In this document: positions 23,756 to 31,618 of the stretch, in pieces | Position numbering within the stretch: the first letter of the stretch is position 1 | Layout of the letters: each line of letters begins with the position of its first letter | NCBI GenBank assembly: GCA_910588865.1 | Contig: CAJUSJ010000033.1 | Coordinates: 1-40,805 of the forward strand | Source: an uncultured Lachnospiraceae bacterium | GTDB taxonomy: Bacteria > Bacillota > Clostridia > Lachnospirales > Lachnospiraceae | DNA: 40,805 nt | Direction: 5' to 3' | The notes under the pieces: model-generated | The model's database searches: none | What the model saw: only the letters and a program-made list of their open reading frames with translations | Told to the model about the DNA's origin: nothing | Program-made: the position numbers and the translations under genes

Positions 23756-24577
23756 ATGACTATGTTTTTTCTTCTGGTTGAGGGCAAAAGGATTTTTGAT
23801 AAATATAAAAAAGACGAGGTAACGGTATATGCCGCCCAGGCCTCGTTTTTTATCGTCATCTCTTTTTTTCCGTTCATCATGCTGCTCCTGACCCTGATCC
23901 ACAGGATCCCGGCAGTGAACAAATCCGATCTCCTGGAGCTTCTGGTGGCGGTTATGCCCGACATGCTGGACTCTCTGGTCATCGGTATTGTGGATGATCT
24001 GTACAACAAATCCCCTGCCACCATGATGTCCATCTCAGCCCTGGTGGCCATCTGGTCTGCCTCCCGGGGGATGCTGGGCATTGAGAGAGGGCTGAACCGG
24101 GTCTATGAAAGTCCCCAGTCCAGAGGGTACATTATCCGACGGCTGGTATGCTCCGGCTACACCATCCTTTTCGTGGTGGCCTGTGTGGCAAGTCTCCTGC
24201 TTCTGGTTCTTGGGAGCAGCCTCCAAAAGCTGATCCTCATGGTGTTTCCTGTGGTGTCCAATTTTACTCAGCACGTCATGAGCCTCCGCTCTTTCCTGGC
24301 CCTGACAGTGCTGGTCATCGTGTTCACCGGACTCTACACCCTGGTGCCGGCCCGCAGCCACAGCCTTAAAAGCCAGCTTCCGGGAGCGCTGTTCTCCACC
24401 CTGGGATGGATCGTGTTCTCCTCGCTGTTTTCCATCTACTTTAACAACTTCAGCAACTACTCCTACATGTATGGCAGCTTAACCGCCGTGGTAGTTCTGA
24501 TGCTGTGGCTGTATATCTGCATCTGCATCCTGCTTATTGGGGCAGAGCTGAATTATTATCTGGAGAAATATCAGTAA
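23756..24577 (+). CDS. YihY/virulence factor BrkB family membrane protein
   Basis: A 273-residue membrane protein with about six hydrophobic segments. Family marks are the N-terminal AAQASFFIVISFFPFIMLLL, the SALVAIWSASRGMLGIERGLNRVY segment (about residues 94-117, key WSASRG) and the C-terminal YGSLTAVVVLMLWLYICI. The family was once misnamed ribonuclease BN and its function is unsettled. AAGG is 4 bases before the ATG at 23756 and 10 before the ATG at 23762, so the start is uncertain by two codons. It is the only plus-strand gene between the LysR at 20598 and the AraC gene, and has its own operator-like dyad. Confidence 0.9.
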   Translation: MTMFFLLVEGKRIFDKYKKDEVTVYAAQASFFIVISFFPFIMLLLTLIHRIPAVNKSDLLELLVAVMPDMLDSLVIGIVDDLYNKSPATMMSISALVAIWSASRGMLGIERGLNRVYESPQSRGYIIRRLVCSGYTILFVVACVASLLLLVLGSSLQKLILMVFPVVSNFTQHVMSLRSFLALTVLVIVFTGLYTLVPARSHSLKSQLPGALFSTLGWIVFSSLFSIYFNNFSNYSYMYGSLTAVVVLMLWLYICICILLIGAELNYYLEKYQ

Positions 24578-24589
24578 ACGCTTCTTGCG

Positions 24590-24634
24590 CCCGCCAGCGG
24601 ACATACCACCGCAAAACAATATCCGCCTGGCGGG
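24590..24634. repeat. Long GC-rich inverted repeat after the YihY-family gene
   Basis: CCCGCCAG-CGGACATA (24590-24605) pairs almost fully with TATCCGCCTGGCGGG (24620-24634); one base is missing and one extra. No T run follows on either strand. It marks the left edge of the AT-rich two-gene module and may act as a transcription stop between convergent genes. Confidence 0.5.
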
Positions 24635-24648
24635 ATATGATTACCTGT

Positions 24649-25164
24649 TCAATTATCTGCCAATATTTTCCTTATCGCATATTTTCCGTAGGTACTATCA
24701 TCGTTCCATTCCCTGATCGAAACCACATCAACCTTATCAATCAACTTATTCCCATTTCCAATACTATCCTGAAGAGCAAATGGTAACTCTGTCTTCAATC
24801 TATTTCGCAACCTTTTTCGAGTAGTCGCGTCTCCATTAGGATATTCCAGAACATAAACATATTGAACTGGTTTGTCCTTATCAAACAGTTTTAAATAATG
24901 TAAAGAATCATAAAATTTTCTTGTTATAATTGATATCTTTTTGTCAGACATGGGATTAAACGCCTCTGGATTTGCCGCTTTCGCAAGACACGCATTCTTA
25001 TATTCCACCATAATAATATGGGTAGCATTCTCAATCAGAAAATCCACATCGTTAATATGGATACCAGCTTCCTGGTAATCTTTATGCATCCGATCAGTTG
25101 CCCACACAGCATTGGTACAGTCGATACTGTACACCCCATTTTCTTCTATAAATATGGTGTTCAT
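24649..25164 (-). CDS. Small protein with PD-(D/E)XK nuclease-like pattern, partner of an AAA ATPase
   Basis: A 171-residue soluble protein with no family I can name. The segment around residues 39-58 fits the PD-(D/E)XK nuclease core: D41 in DVDFLIE, then E54 and K56 in IIMVEYKNA, with hydrophobic strands before each. A basic patch (TRKRLRNRLK, about residues 114-123) could bind nucleic acid. No signal peptide or membrane helix is seen. GAGG lies before the ATG at 25164, 9 bases after the ATPase stop, so the two are one operon. DNA here is visibly richer in A+T than the neighbouring genes, which suggests acquisition by transfer. A nuclease role is inferred from the motif only. Confidence 0.7.
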   Translation of the reverse strand: MNTIFIEENGVYSIDCTNAVWATDRMHKDYQEAGIHINDVDFLIENATHIIMVEYKNACLAKAANPEAFNPMSDKKISIITRKFYDSLHYLKLFDKDKPVQYVYVLEYPNGDATTRKRLRNRLKTELPFALQDSIGNGNKLIDKVDVVSIREWNDDSTYGKYAIRKILADN

Positions 25165-25173
25165 TCCATTTCC

Positions 25174-26178
25174 TCACAAATCATATATTTCATCTAACAG
25201 TTTATTATCTGCCATCATAATGTGATTTTTCTCGATTTCGTCCATTTTATAGGCGGATTGACTATAGACTGCCTCATCATCGCCAAGATAAAGATTATGA
25301 AACATAACCTGTTCCTTATTTTCACGCCGTATTTCCAAATACTTAGCGAAATTATAGCTATGTGTCGCCACAAAAATCTGAACACCATTTTTCTGTAACT
25401 CCAGAAGGATTTCCGCGACAAGAGAATATAACTCAGGATTCAAGTTTGCTTCTGGTTCATCCCACAAAAGAATGGTTCCGTCATCCAAAAGCCCATTACG
25501 AATCAGTTTCCAAAGCAGCCCTAACTTGCGCAATCCTTCTGCCTCCAGAGAGAAATCCACCTTCCGCCCATCACTCTTTATCACATAAAAGGCATCATCC
25601 TCCAAAATGACCGCGCCATCTATCACAGCACTGATTTTTTCCAGAATCTTCTTCATAGAGGATGGAACCTCACGGATCTCTGGTAAGGAGGCGTTCACAA
25701 TAATATCGATCTGCGTGCCATCAAAAGGCATATTGTACTTCTGATTCATAGCCAAAAAGCCTTTCGCGTGTGACAGCATCTCCGTAGTCGGTATAAATAT
25801 GGACTGAATATTTAACCCGATCCAGTCATCAAGGTTAAAAAAACTGTCATGAGAAAGACCATCCACAAACTCATGTGTACCATCCGATACCTTGTAATAA
25901 CAATAATCGTTTTTTCCGTCAGTATTTTTTAGAGCCTCATTATCTTTAAGGCTGTTGGAAAAATAGTGAAGAAATTTTTTTGTCTTTCCATGGGGTGTCT
26001 GTTCTATTGACCACTGTGTGGCAGCATAAATCATTTTTAATATGGTGGTCTTTCCCACACCGTTTGCTCCGATCAAAACATTAATACCGTCACAAAATTT
26101 CAGCCCAAATCCATTGTCCTTTCTCCACTGCCGCTGAAATACCATTACATTTAAAATATTGATTGATCTGATTGCCAT
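25174..26178 (-). CDS. SMC/ABC-type AAA ATPase (AAA_15/AAA_21-like)
   Basis: A 334-residue ATPase of the kind found in OLD, Septu and retron-linked defence systems. Walker A is GANGVGKTT near residues 37-45. A signature-like segment LEAEGLRKLG lies around residue 215, Walker B is ILLWDEPEANLNPE with catalytic Glu, and the H-loop is IFVATHSYNF. The protein ends about 60 residues later, so there is no Toprim domain as in OLD nucleases; the nuclease function may instead be supplied by the next gene. GGAGGAG precedes the ATG at 26178. No promoter fits in the 22 bases between the upstream terminator and the start region, so it may depend on read-through from nagB. The DNA is AT-rich. Confidence 0.86.
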   Translation of the reverse strand: MAIRSINILNVMVFQRQWRKDNGFGLKFCDGINVLIGANGVGKTTILKMIYAATQWSIEQTPHGKTKKFLHYFSNSLKDNEALKNTDGKNDYCYYKVSDGTHEFVDGLSHDSFFNLDDWIGLNIQSIFIPTTEMLSHAKGFLAMNQKYNMPFDGTQIDIIVNASLPEIREVPSSMKKILEKISAVIDGAVILEDDAFYVIKSDGRKVDFSLEAEGLRKLGLLWKLIRNGLLDDGTILLWDEPEANLNPELYSLVAEILLELQKNGVQIFVATHSYNFAKYLEIRRENKEQVMFHNLYLGDDEAVYSQSAYKMDEIEKNHIMMADNKLLDEIYDL

Positions 26179-26200
26179 AGAGGTCTCCTCCCATTATCTC

Positions 26201-26256
26201 AAAAAATCCCCGCCAAATCTCCAAGGCCCGCAGGACCTTGACCTTAGCAGGGATTT
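26201..26256 (-). terminator. Two-tier terminator after the NagB-family gene
   Basis: On the minus strand AAATCCC-T-GC (26256-26247) pairs with GC-G-GGGATTT (26213-26204), enclosing an 8-bp hairpin CAAGGTCC/GGGCCTTG (26240-26222). A run of six T follows (26206-26201). The ATPase gene starts only 22 bases beyond. Confidence 0.75.
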
Positions 26257-26279
26257 CTCTGTCAACGCTTAAACCGTCT

Positions 26280-26966
26280 CTACAGCTTGGACGCCGCCGG
26301 CTTATCCAGAAGCACAACCACGTCCGGATGCATCTTCAGCATGGAGGCCGGAGCCATGGTAGTGATGGGGCCATTAATCATCTTGGCCACTGCCTCAGCC
26401 TTCTCCTCACCGTTGGCGATCATGATGATCTTTTTAGCCAGCAGCATGTGATGAAGTCCCATGGCGCAGGTTGGCCGTCCCGCCTTATTGTATACCACAT
26501 GGGCTTCCGGAGTCAGGGTTTCGTTGGGCTTGTTCATGCCAATGTGGGCGTCAGCGCCGATGCCCAGAACCTGCATGTCCAGACGTCCGTCAGGAAGGTT
26601 GTCCATAAGCTCGTCGTACTTCCTGCATGCCTCCTCAATTCCGTCGGTGAAACCATCCGGCAGAACCAGCTGGCTGTCCTCAGCGTCCACATGGTCCAGA
26701 AGGTGGACATGGAAGAATGTATGTCTCAAATTCTTCGGATCCTCCGGCGGAACATCGGCCATCTCCTCCAGATTGTAAAGTGTACACTCCTTAAAAGAAA
26801 CTCTGTGGTCCTTATACAGATTCACCAGCTCCGCGCACATCCCCACTGGTGTCTGCCCCGCTGTCAGGCCAAGATGACAGTTTGGCTTCTGCAGAATCTG
26901 AGCCGCTACCAGGTCAGCCGCCGCCTTGCTCATCTCTTCATAGGTGTCATAAATCTGAACTCTCAT
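26280..26966 (-). CDS. NagB-family sugar-phosphate isomerase/deaminase with altered catalytic residues
   Basis: A 228-residue protein starting MRVQIYDTYEEM at 26966, with AAAGGAG 9 bases upstream; the longer frame to 27005 reads through the promoter. It has the glucosamine-6-phosphate deaminase/6-phosphogluconolactonase fold: LGLTAGQTPVGM (32-43) for phosphate binding and GIGADAHIGMNKP (135-147) for catalysis. In E. coli NagB the triad is Asp141-His143-Glu148 and the general base is Asp72. Here the aligned residues are D139, H141, Lys146 and Glu67, so two of the key acids are changed. It may have another substrate or be non-catalytic. A strong promoter with a small dyad precedes it. Confidence 0.82.
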   Translation of the reverse strand: MRVQIYDTYEEMSKAAADLVAAQILQKPNCHLGLTAGQTPVGMCAELVNLYKDHRVSFKECTLYNLEEMADVPPEDPKNLRHTFFHVHLLDHVDAEDSQLVLPDGFTDGIEEACRKYDELMDNLPDGRLDMQVLGIGADAHIGMNKPNETLTPEAHVVYNKAGRPTCAMGLHHMLLAKKIIMIANGEEKAEAVAKMINGPITTMAPASMLKMHPDVVVLLDKPAASKL

Positions 26967-27002
26967 ATTCCCTTTCTCCTTTACGTTTATAACATTTGAT
27001 AC

Positions 27003-27037
27003 CACTCATTATAGTGGGTAAAATATGGTAAATCAAG
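27003..27037 (-). promoter_or_regulatory. Promoter of the NagB-family gene with small dyad
   Basis: On the minus strand TTGATT (27037-27032), 17 bases and a perfect TATAAT (27014-27009). CCACT-N6-AGTGG at 27003-27018 surrounds the -10 and could be an operator. Confidence 0.7.
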
Positions 27038-27078
27038 GGAAATTTAAGATCCTGGCTCATTCTGATACAAAGTACCGA

Positions 27079-28575
27079 TTACATGGTTACCCCGTAAAGC
27101 CTGCCATACTTTTCCACCAGATAGTCAATATAGTACTGGGGATTAAAGTCCTCCCCTGTCACCTCTTTGAGCATCTGGCGGCTGGTCTTCAGTTTTCCGT
27201 ACTGATGGATATGCTGTCTCAAAAATTCCCGGATTGTTCCGATCTCTCCTGCCCGCAGCAGCCCCTCAAAATCCATCTGTCCCTTCATATAATGATACAG
27301 CTGGGCCCCAAAGGCGCTTCCCAGGGCATAGGATGGGAAATACCCGAAAGAACCCTGAGACCAGTGGATATCCTGAAGGACACCTTCCGCCGCGTCTTTC
27401 GGACGGACTCCTAAGTACTCTTCATACTTGTCAGCCCATATTTCCGGCAGTTTGTCCACATCCAAATCTTCCTCAATCAGCATTTTCTCAATCTCATAGC
27501 GGATCATCACATGGAGGCTGTAGGTCAGCTCATCTGCCTGGGTGCGGATCAGGCTTGGCTCTACCTTGTTGATGGCTTTTACAAACTTTTCCAAAGGCAC
27601 ATCCTCAAGCTGCTGAGGAAACCGTTCCTGAAGCTTTGCGTACACTGGAACCCAGAAAGCTTCATTTCTCCCAATGATATTTTCAAAGAACCGGGACTGG
27701 GACTCGTGCATGCCCATGGAAGCTCCTCCGCCTACCAAGGTCTGGGTCAGTTCATCGGGGATTCCCAGCTCATAGATGGCATGTCCGGACTCGTGGATAA
27801 CGGAGAACAGGGAGTCATCCACATGGCGGTTGTAGCTGGTAGTGACGCGCACATCTTTGTTGTGGAGATTGGTGGTAAACGGATGGGCGCTGACCGCCAT
27901 GACCCCTCTGTCAAAGTCAAACCCCACATACTCCGCGAAGAACCGTCCTATGGCCTCCTGGTCCTCATCCTTGTAATCCCCGGTGAGGAAATCATCCTCA
28001 ATCTCCACTTCGCTTTCTGTCACCTTTTTTAAAAACGGCACCAGCTGCTGTCTCAATGTGCCGAAGAACCGGTCCAGGGTCTCCATATCAAACCCTTTTT
28101 CATAGTCCTCAAGAAGCACATCATACAGCTTCTGTCCCTCCTTTGCCCGGTAGGAGGCGAATTTTTTCGTGTACTCCACCAGCTTTTTTAAGGTGGGGGC
28201 AAAGCTCTCAAAATCCTTATTTCTTCTGGCATCAGCCCAGATCCTGGTACCCTCTGACGCCAGCTGGGAAAATTCCCGGTACTCATTGGCCGGAACCCGC
28301 TCCAGCTTCTCCATCTCCTCTGCCAGTTCTCTTACAATAGCAGCCTCCACCTGCCCTAAATCCTCTTCCCGGCATTCTTTTACCAGCTTCTTTACCTGGG
28401 GGTCCGTGATCACGGAAAAATACTCACTGGACAGAGTCCCTACCACTTTCGATGTGTTCTGGCCTGCCTTTTTGGGTGCCAAAGTCTCGTTGTCCCACTC
28501 AAACAGCACCTTGGCTGTCTGAAATGCCTGGGCCCGCTCTAAGTATGGCTGTAATTGCTCATATGCTTTGCTCAT
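27079..28575 (-). CDS. M32-family metallocarboxypeptidase
   Basis: A 498-residue cytoplasmic zinc carboxypeptidase of the Taq/Pfu type that trims peptides from the C-terminus. All family motifs are present: HPF (231-233), DVRVTT (241-246), the zinc site HESGH (261-265), HESQ soon after, the IRTQADE motif and GVLQDIHWSQG. Length matches the family (about 500). The ATG at 28575 has AAGGAG 8 bases upstream; the longer frame to 28617 lies in the leader. It is divergent from the truncated AraC gene and has its own promoter. It could finish digestion of imported peptides. Confidence 0.95.
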   Translation of the reverse strand: MSKAYEQLQPYLERAQAFQTAKVLFEWDNETLAPKKAGQNTSKVVGTLSSEYFSVITDPQVKKLVKECREEDLGQVEAAIVRELAEEMEKLERVPANEYREFSQLASEGTRIWADARRNKDFESFAPTLKKLVEYTKKFASYRAKEGQKLYDVLLEDYEKGFDMETLDRFFGTLRQQLVPFLKKVTESEVEIEDDFLTGDYKDEDQEAIGRFFAEYVGFDFDRGVMAVSAHPFTTNLHNKDVRVTTSYNRHVDDSLFSVIHESGHAIYELGIPDELTQTLVGGGASMGMHESQSRFFENIIGRNEAFWVPVYAKLQERFPQQLEDVPLEKFVKAINKVEPSLIRTQADELTYSLHVMIRYEIEKMLIEEDLDVDKLPEIWADKYEEYLGVRPKDAAEGVLQDIHWSQGSFGYFPSYALGSAFGAQLYHYMKGQMDFEGLLRAGEIGTIREFLRQHIHQYGKLKTSRQMLKEVTGEDFNPQYYIDYLVEKYGRLYGVTM

Positions 28576-28621
28576 GTTATGGACTCCTTTTTTATGATTA
28601 TTTTTTGTTTCCACCATTAAA

Positions 28622-28650
28622 TTTATACCTCATTCTTCTCCAAAACACAA
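28622..28650 (-). promoter_or_regulatory. Promoter of the M32 carboxypeptidase gene
   Basis: On the minus strand TTGTGT (28650-28645), 17 bases, TATAAA (28627-28622), about 45 bases before the start codon. Confidence 0.6.
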
Positions 28651-28693
28651 GCACCTTACCGCTGCCGGCCTTTTTTCCGCCACGACATGCTAC

Positions 28694-29362
28694 TTGTCAT
28701 TATCCAGGCGCGGACAGATCTTTGTCATCCCCCCGGACATTGAAACTTATTATTACGCTGACCATTCGGATCCCTGGCACTACACATGGGTCTCTTTTTC
28801 CGGCACCAAGGCTGCCCTTTACCTTGAAAAAGCAGGGATCACACCAGAATGTCCTGTCAGGGATACCTATGTGAGACCAGAAGATTTTCTGGAACTGACA
28901 GAACAAATCCTGGATCACCATGAGCTGACCATTGCCAACGAGCTGACCAGGACCGCCCTGCTGTACCAGCTCCTGGCCCTGCTGGTGGATTCCCGCAACC
29001 GGGACCTCATTGACCATCACCACACGCCGCCCCACGATTACTCGCCGGAGCTGTACGTGGAACACGCGCTGGAATACATCCATGACAACTACAGAAATGT
29101 CCGCGTCAGCGAGGTCGCTTCCTATATCGGCATCACCCGGTCCTATCTCACCCACATTTTTAAAGAAAAGCTTCAGGTTTCCCCTCAGGAGTATCTTCTG
29201 ACTTACCGCCTGGACCAGGGCTGCCGCCTTCTCCGGGCCACCGGCCTTTCCATCCAGGATGTAGCAGAGGAGATCGGCTATGCCAATCCCCTCACATTTT
29301 CCAAAATATTTAAAAATACCTACGGCGTCAGCCCGTCAAATTACCGGAAGCAGTATCTGTAG
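28694..29362 (+). CDS. AraC-family regulator, N-terminally truncated (possible pseudogene)
   Basis: A 222-residue frame from a TTG at 28694. The C-terminal two helix-turn-helix domain is intact (about residues 125-222: VSEVASYIGITRSYLTHIFK and QDVAEEIGYANPLTFSKIFK, ending YGVSPSNYRKQYL). The front is odd. The protein begins inside the cupin-like sensor domain at GQIFVIPPDIETYYYADHSD, where relatives have some 40-60 residues before this point. Upstream the frame stays open to a stop at 28595, but it has no ATG/GTG, no ribosome site, and no cupin-like sequence; it also overlaps the divergent M32 promoter. I think the 5' end was lost. It faces the orphan sugar-binding protein gene, whose transporter it may once have regulated. 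Confidence 0.65.
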   Translation: MSLSRRGQIFVIPPDIETYYYADHSDPWHYTWVSFSGTKAALYLEKAGITPECPVRDTYVRPEDFLELTEQILDHHELTIANELTRTALLYQLLALLVDSRNRDLIDHHHTPPHDYSPELYVEHALEYIHDNYRNVRVSEVASYIGITRSYLTHIFKEKLQVSPQEYLLTYRLDQGCRLLRATGLSIQDVAEEIGYANPLTFSKIFKNTYGVSPSNYRKQYL

Positions 29363-29377
29363 CAGAAGGGCTTCTTT

Positions 29378-30655
29378 TTACCGCTGCTCTTCCGCGATCT
29401 GCTCATCCATGAACTTGGCGATATCCCCGCACACCTCTTCCATGGTCATCTGACCGGTGTAAGCCTTCACCATGGTCTCCTGGGAGTAATCTTCCCACAC
29501 CTTGGTGTTTTTGGTGTATGGGCGGATCACCATGTTGTCAGACATGTCCAGGTAGGCCTGAAGATTAAATTCCGGGGCGCATCCGATCCAGGTGTCAAAG
29601 GTCCCCATGAAAGCGGACATGGTGACTCCAAGCTCAGCCTGCTTTTTCTGGGCTTTTTCGCTTCCAAGGTACTCAATCAGCTTCCACGCCTCATCCGGGT
29701 GAGCGGTGTCTGCCGCGGCGGACCATCCCAGCCCGTTGTAGATGGAGATCCTGGTTCCATCTTCTGCCTTGGGAAGCACTGCCACATCGCAGTTGGACAC
29801 AATATACTCATTGCCTTTCATGGCCGCGATCATCCAGGAACCCTCAAAGACCATGGCCGCCTTGCCGGAACCAAGCATGACATCAGGAGTGTTCTCCGCC
29901 ATCACCTGCTGGGTAGGCATGGCCTTTGTCACCAGGTTGTCGTACCACCAGTTCATGGCCGCGACAGTCTCTTCTGAGTTCCACATGGACTTGGTCTTAT
30001 CCTCACTGAGCACAGAGCCGCCCATGCTGTAGATGAGATTGTAGTAGCCATCTTGGTTAAAGCTGGCCGGGGATGTGAAGCCGTACTGGCTTCCGTCTGC
30101 CTTGGTCAGTTTCTCCGCGGCCTCGGCAAAGGTGTCCCAGGTCCAGGTCTCATCGGGATAAGAGATGCCTGCCTCATCGAACATGGTCTTGTTGTACCAC
30201 AGTCCTATGGTGTCGTAATCTTTTGGAATACCGTAGATCTTCCCGTCGTATTGATACAGTTCGGCGATATCCTGGTAATAATTGGCCATATCCACGGTAC
30301 TGCTCTGGGCCACTTTGTCGGTCAGATCCAGAAGGATATCGTTGCTCATAAATTTCTGGCTGTAATTGGAATGCATCCAGAAAACATCCGGCAAATCCCC
30401 GCCCTGGGCACCTGCCTCCAAAAGGGTCCAGTACTGATCCCACGGCACCATCTGAATCTCCACCTCAATCCCGGTCTCGGCGGTAAAATCCCCTATGATC
30501 TCCTTCAGGCCCGGCAGCTGGTTGTTGTCCCAGATGGCCACGGTGAGAGGCTTTCCGGAATCGCCTCCCTGGCTCTGACTTCCCGATCCCCCGCAGGCTG
30601 TCAGGGCAAGGCACATGGTAAGTGACGCTGCTGATAACACGGTTCTCTTTCTCAT
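29378..30655 (-). CDS. Sugar ABC transporter substrate-binding lipoprotein (family 1), orphan
   Basis: A 425-residue extracellular binding protein. It has a lipoprotein signal with lipobox LTAC near residue 21, then a Gly/Ser-rich linker. Family-1 traits are LTVAIWDNNQLPGLKEIIGDF, GGDLPDVFWMHSNY and KAAMVFEGSWMIAAMKGN. AGGAGG lies 7 bases before the ATG at 30655. No ABC permease or ATPase gene stands next to it: the downstream neighbour is the convergent AraC gene and the upstream one a HAD phosphatase. It may serve a transporter elsewhere in the genome or be left from a lost operon. An extended -10 promoter lies just upstream. Confidence 0.9.
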   Translation of the reverse strand: MRKRTVLSAASLTMCLALTACGGSGSQSQGGDSGKPLTVAIWDNNQLPGLKEIIGDFTAETGIEVEIQMVPWDQYWTLLEAGAQGGDLPDVFWMHSNYSQKFMSNDILLDLTDKVAQSSTVDMANYYQDIAELYQYDGKIYGIPKDYDTIGLWYNKTMFDEAGISYPDETWTWDTFAEAAEKLTKADGSQYGFTSPASFNQDGYYNLIYSMGGSVLSEDKTKSMWNSEETVAAMNWWYDNLVTKAMPTQQVMAENTPDVMLGSGKAAMVFEGSWMIAAMKGNEYIVSNCDVAVLPKAEDGTRISIYNGLGWSAAADTAHPDEAWKLIEYLGSEKAQKKQAELGVTMSAFMGTFDTWIGCAPEFNLQAYLDMSDNMVIRPYTKNTKVWEDYSQETMVKAYTGQMTMEEVCGDIAKFMDEQIAEEQR

Positions 30656-30701
30656 CTTAGCTCCTCCTCATACTATAATGTATTTCCCTTTTCTTGCCTG
30701 G

Positions 30702-30710
30702 ATTATAGCA
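30702..30710 (-). promoter_or_regulatory. Extended -10 promoter of the orphan sugar-binding protein gene
   Basis: TGCTATAAT on the minus strand is a perfect extended -10. No convincing -35 is seen, as is common with extended -10 promoters. It is about 45 bases upstream of the ATG. Confidence 0.55.
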
Positions 30711-30756
30711 CGAAAAACAGAGGAAAAACCATGACCCAATGTGCTCTCAATATAGA

Positions 30757-31605
30757 TTAATAGGCTTTCTTTGGGACTTCTATCCTCTCAAGGACCCGAA
30801 GGATCCCATCCTCCTCATTGCTCAAAGTTGTATGCCCCACCCGCGCTTTCAGCTTCTCGGAAGCATTGCCCATGGCGAACCCATAGCCTGCCGCGCGAAG
30901 CATTCCCAGATCATTTTCCCCATCCCCGAAGGCTGCCGCCCTGCTTATGGGTATGCCATAGCGGTCACACAAAAAACGAACCCCCTCCGCCTTGTCCACA
31001 GACCCGTCCATGACCTCCAGATAATAAGAATTGGAACGGAGCACAGACAGTTTCGGGTAATTTGCCTTTAAAAAGACCTCTCCCCGGGCAATATCTTCCG
31101 GCTCCCCCATAAGAAGGAATTTGTGAATGCCGCCGGCGCCCGCGAACATGTTCCGGAGCTCTCCTACCGCGGATTTCCCCTCAGTGATCCCCTCTTCCCG
31201 GATGACCCACGGATTCTGGTCATCCTTTACCACCCACAACTCCCCGCCGTAGATATTGACGCAGATTTCCGGGCACACTCTCTCCAAATCAGACCACACA
31301 CCCGCGGCCAGCTCCAGATCCATCTGGCGGCTGTAGATAACATTCTGATCTTCATCCAGGATCAGTCCCCCGCTGTAGCAGATTATAGGCCTTTTGTTCC
31401 CCAGCTCTCTCTGGATCAGTCTGACCCCATCCGGCATCCGGGCTGACACCAGGATAAACGGGATGCCTTTTTTGTCCAGCTCCAGGATCTTTTCCCTGGT
31501 TTTAGGGGAAATATGGTGGTCGTTTCTTAATAAAGTCCCGTCAATATCACTGTATAGGATCCTGATATCCAGGTTTTGGGGATCCTTTTTCATTTTTTCT
31601 TCCAT
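30757..31605 (-). CDS. Cof-type HAD-family sugar-phosphate phosphatase
   Basis: A 282-residue cytoplasmic HAD hydrolase of the Cof/type IIB group. Motif I is YSDIDGTLL (nucleophile in DIDGT), motif II lies in ILVSARMPDG, and motif IV is GDGENDLGML near residue 230, with the large C2B cap between. GGAGGAG lies 6 bases before the ATG at 31605. It follows the second anchored binding-protein gene by 13 bases, so it belongs to the end of the sensor operon. It likely dephosphorylates a sugar phosphate, in keeping with the PTS and sugar-binding neighbours; the substrate is unknown. Confidence 0.92.
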   Translation of the reverse strand: MEEKMKKDPQNLDIRILYSDIDGTLLRNDHHISPKTREKILELDKKGIPFILVSARMPDGVRLIQRELGNKRPIICYSGGLILDEDQNVIYSRQMDLELAAGVWSDLERVCPEICVNIYGGELWVVKDDQNPWVIREEGITEGKSAVGELRNMFAGAGGIHKFLLMGEPEDIARGEVFLKANYPKLSVLRSNSYYLEVMDGSVDKAEGVRFLCDRYGIPISRAAAFGDGENDLGMLRAAGYGFAMGNASEKLKARVGHTTLSNEEDGILRVLERIEVPKKAY

Positions 31606-31618
31606 AACGTTCTCCTCC

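Noticed and set aside
28452..28874. A frameshifted N-terminal half of the AraC regulator in another plus-strand frame
   Set aside because: The translations of the other two frames upstream show no cupin-like or AraC-like sequence.
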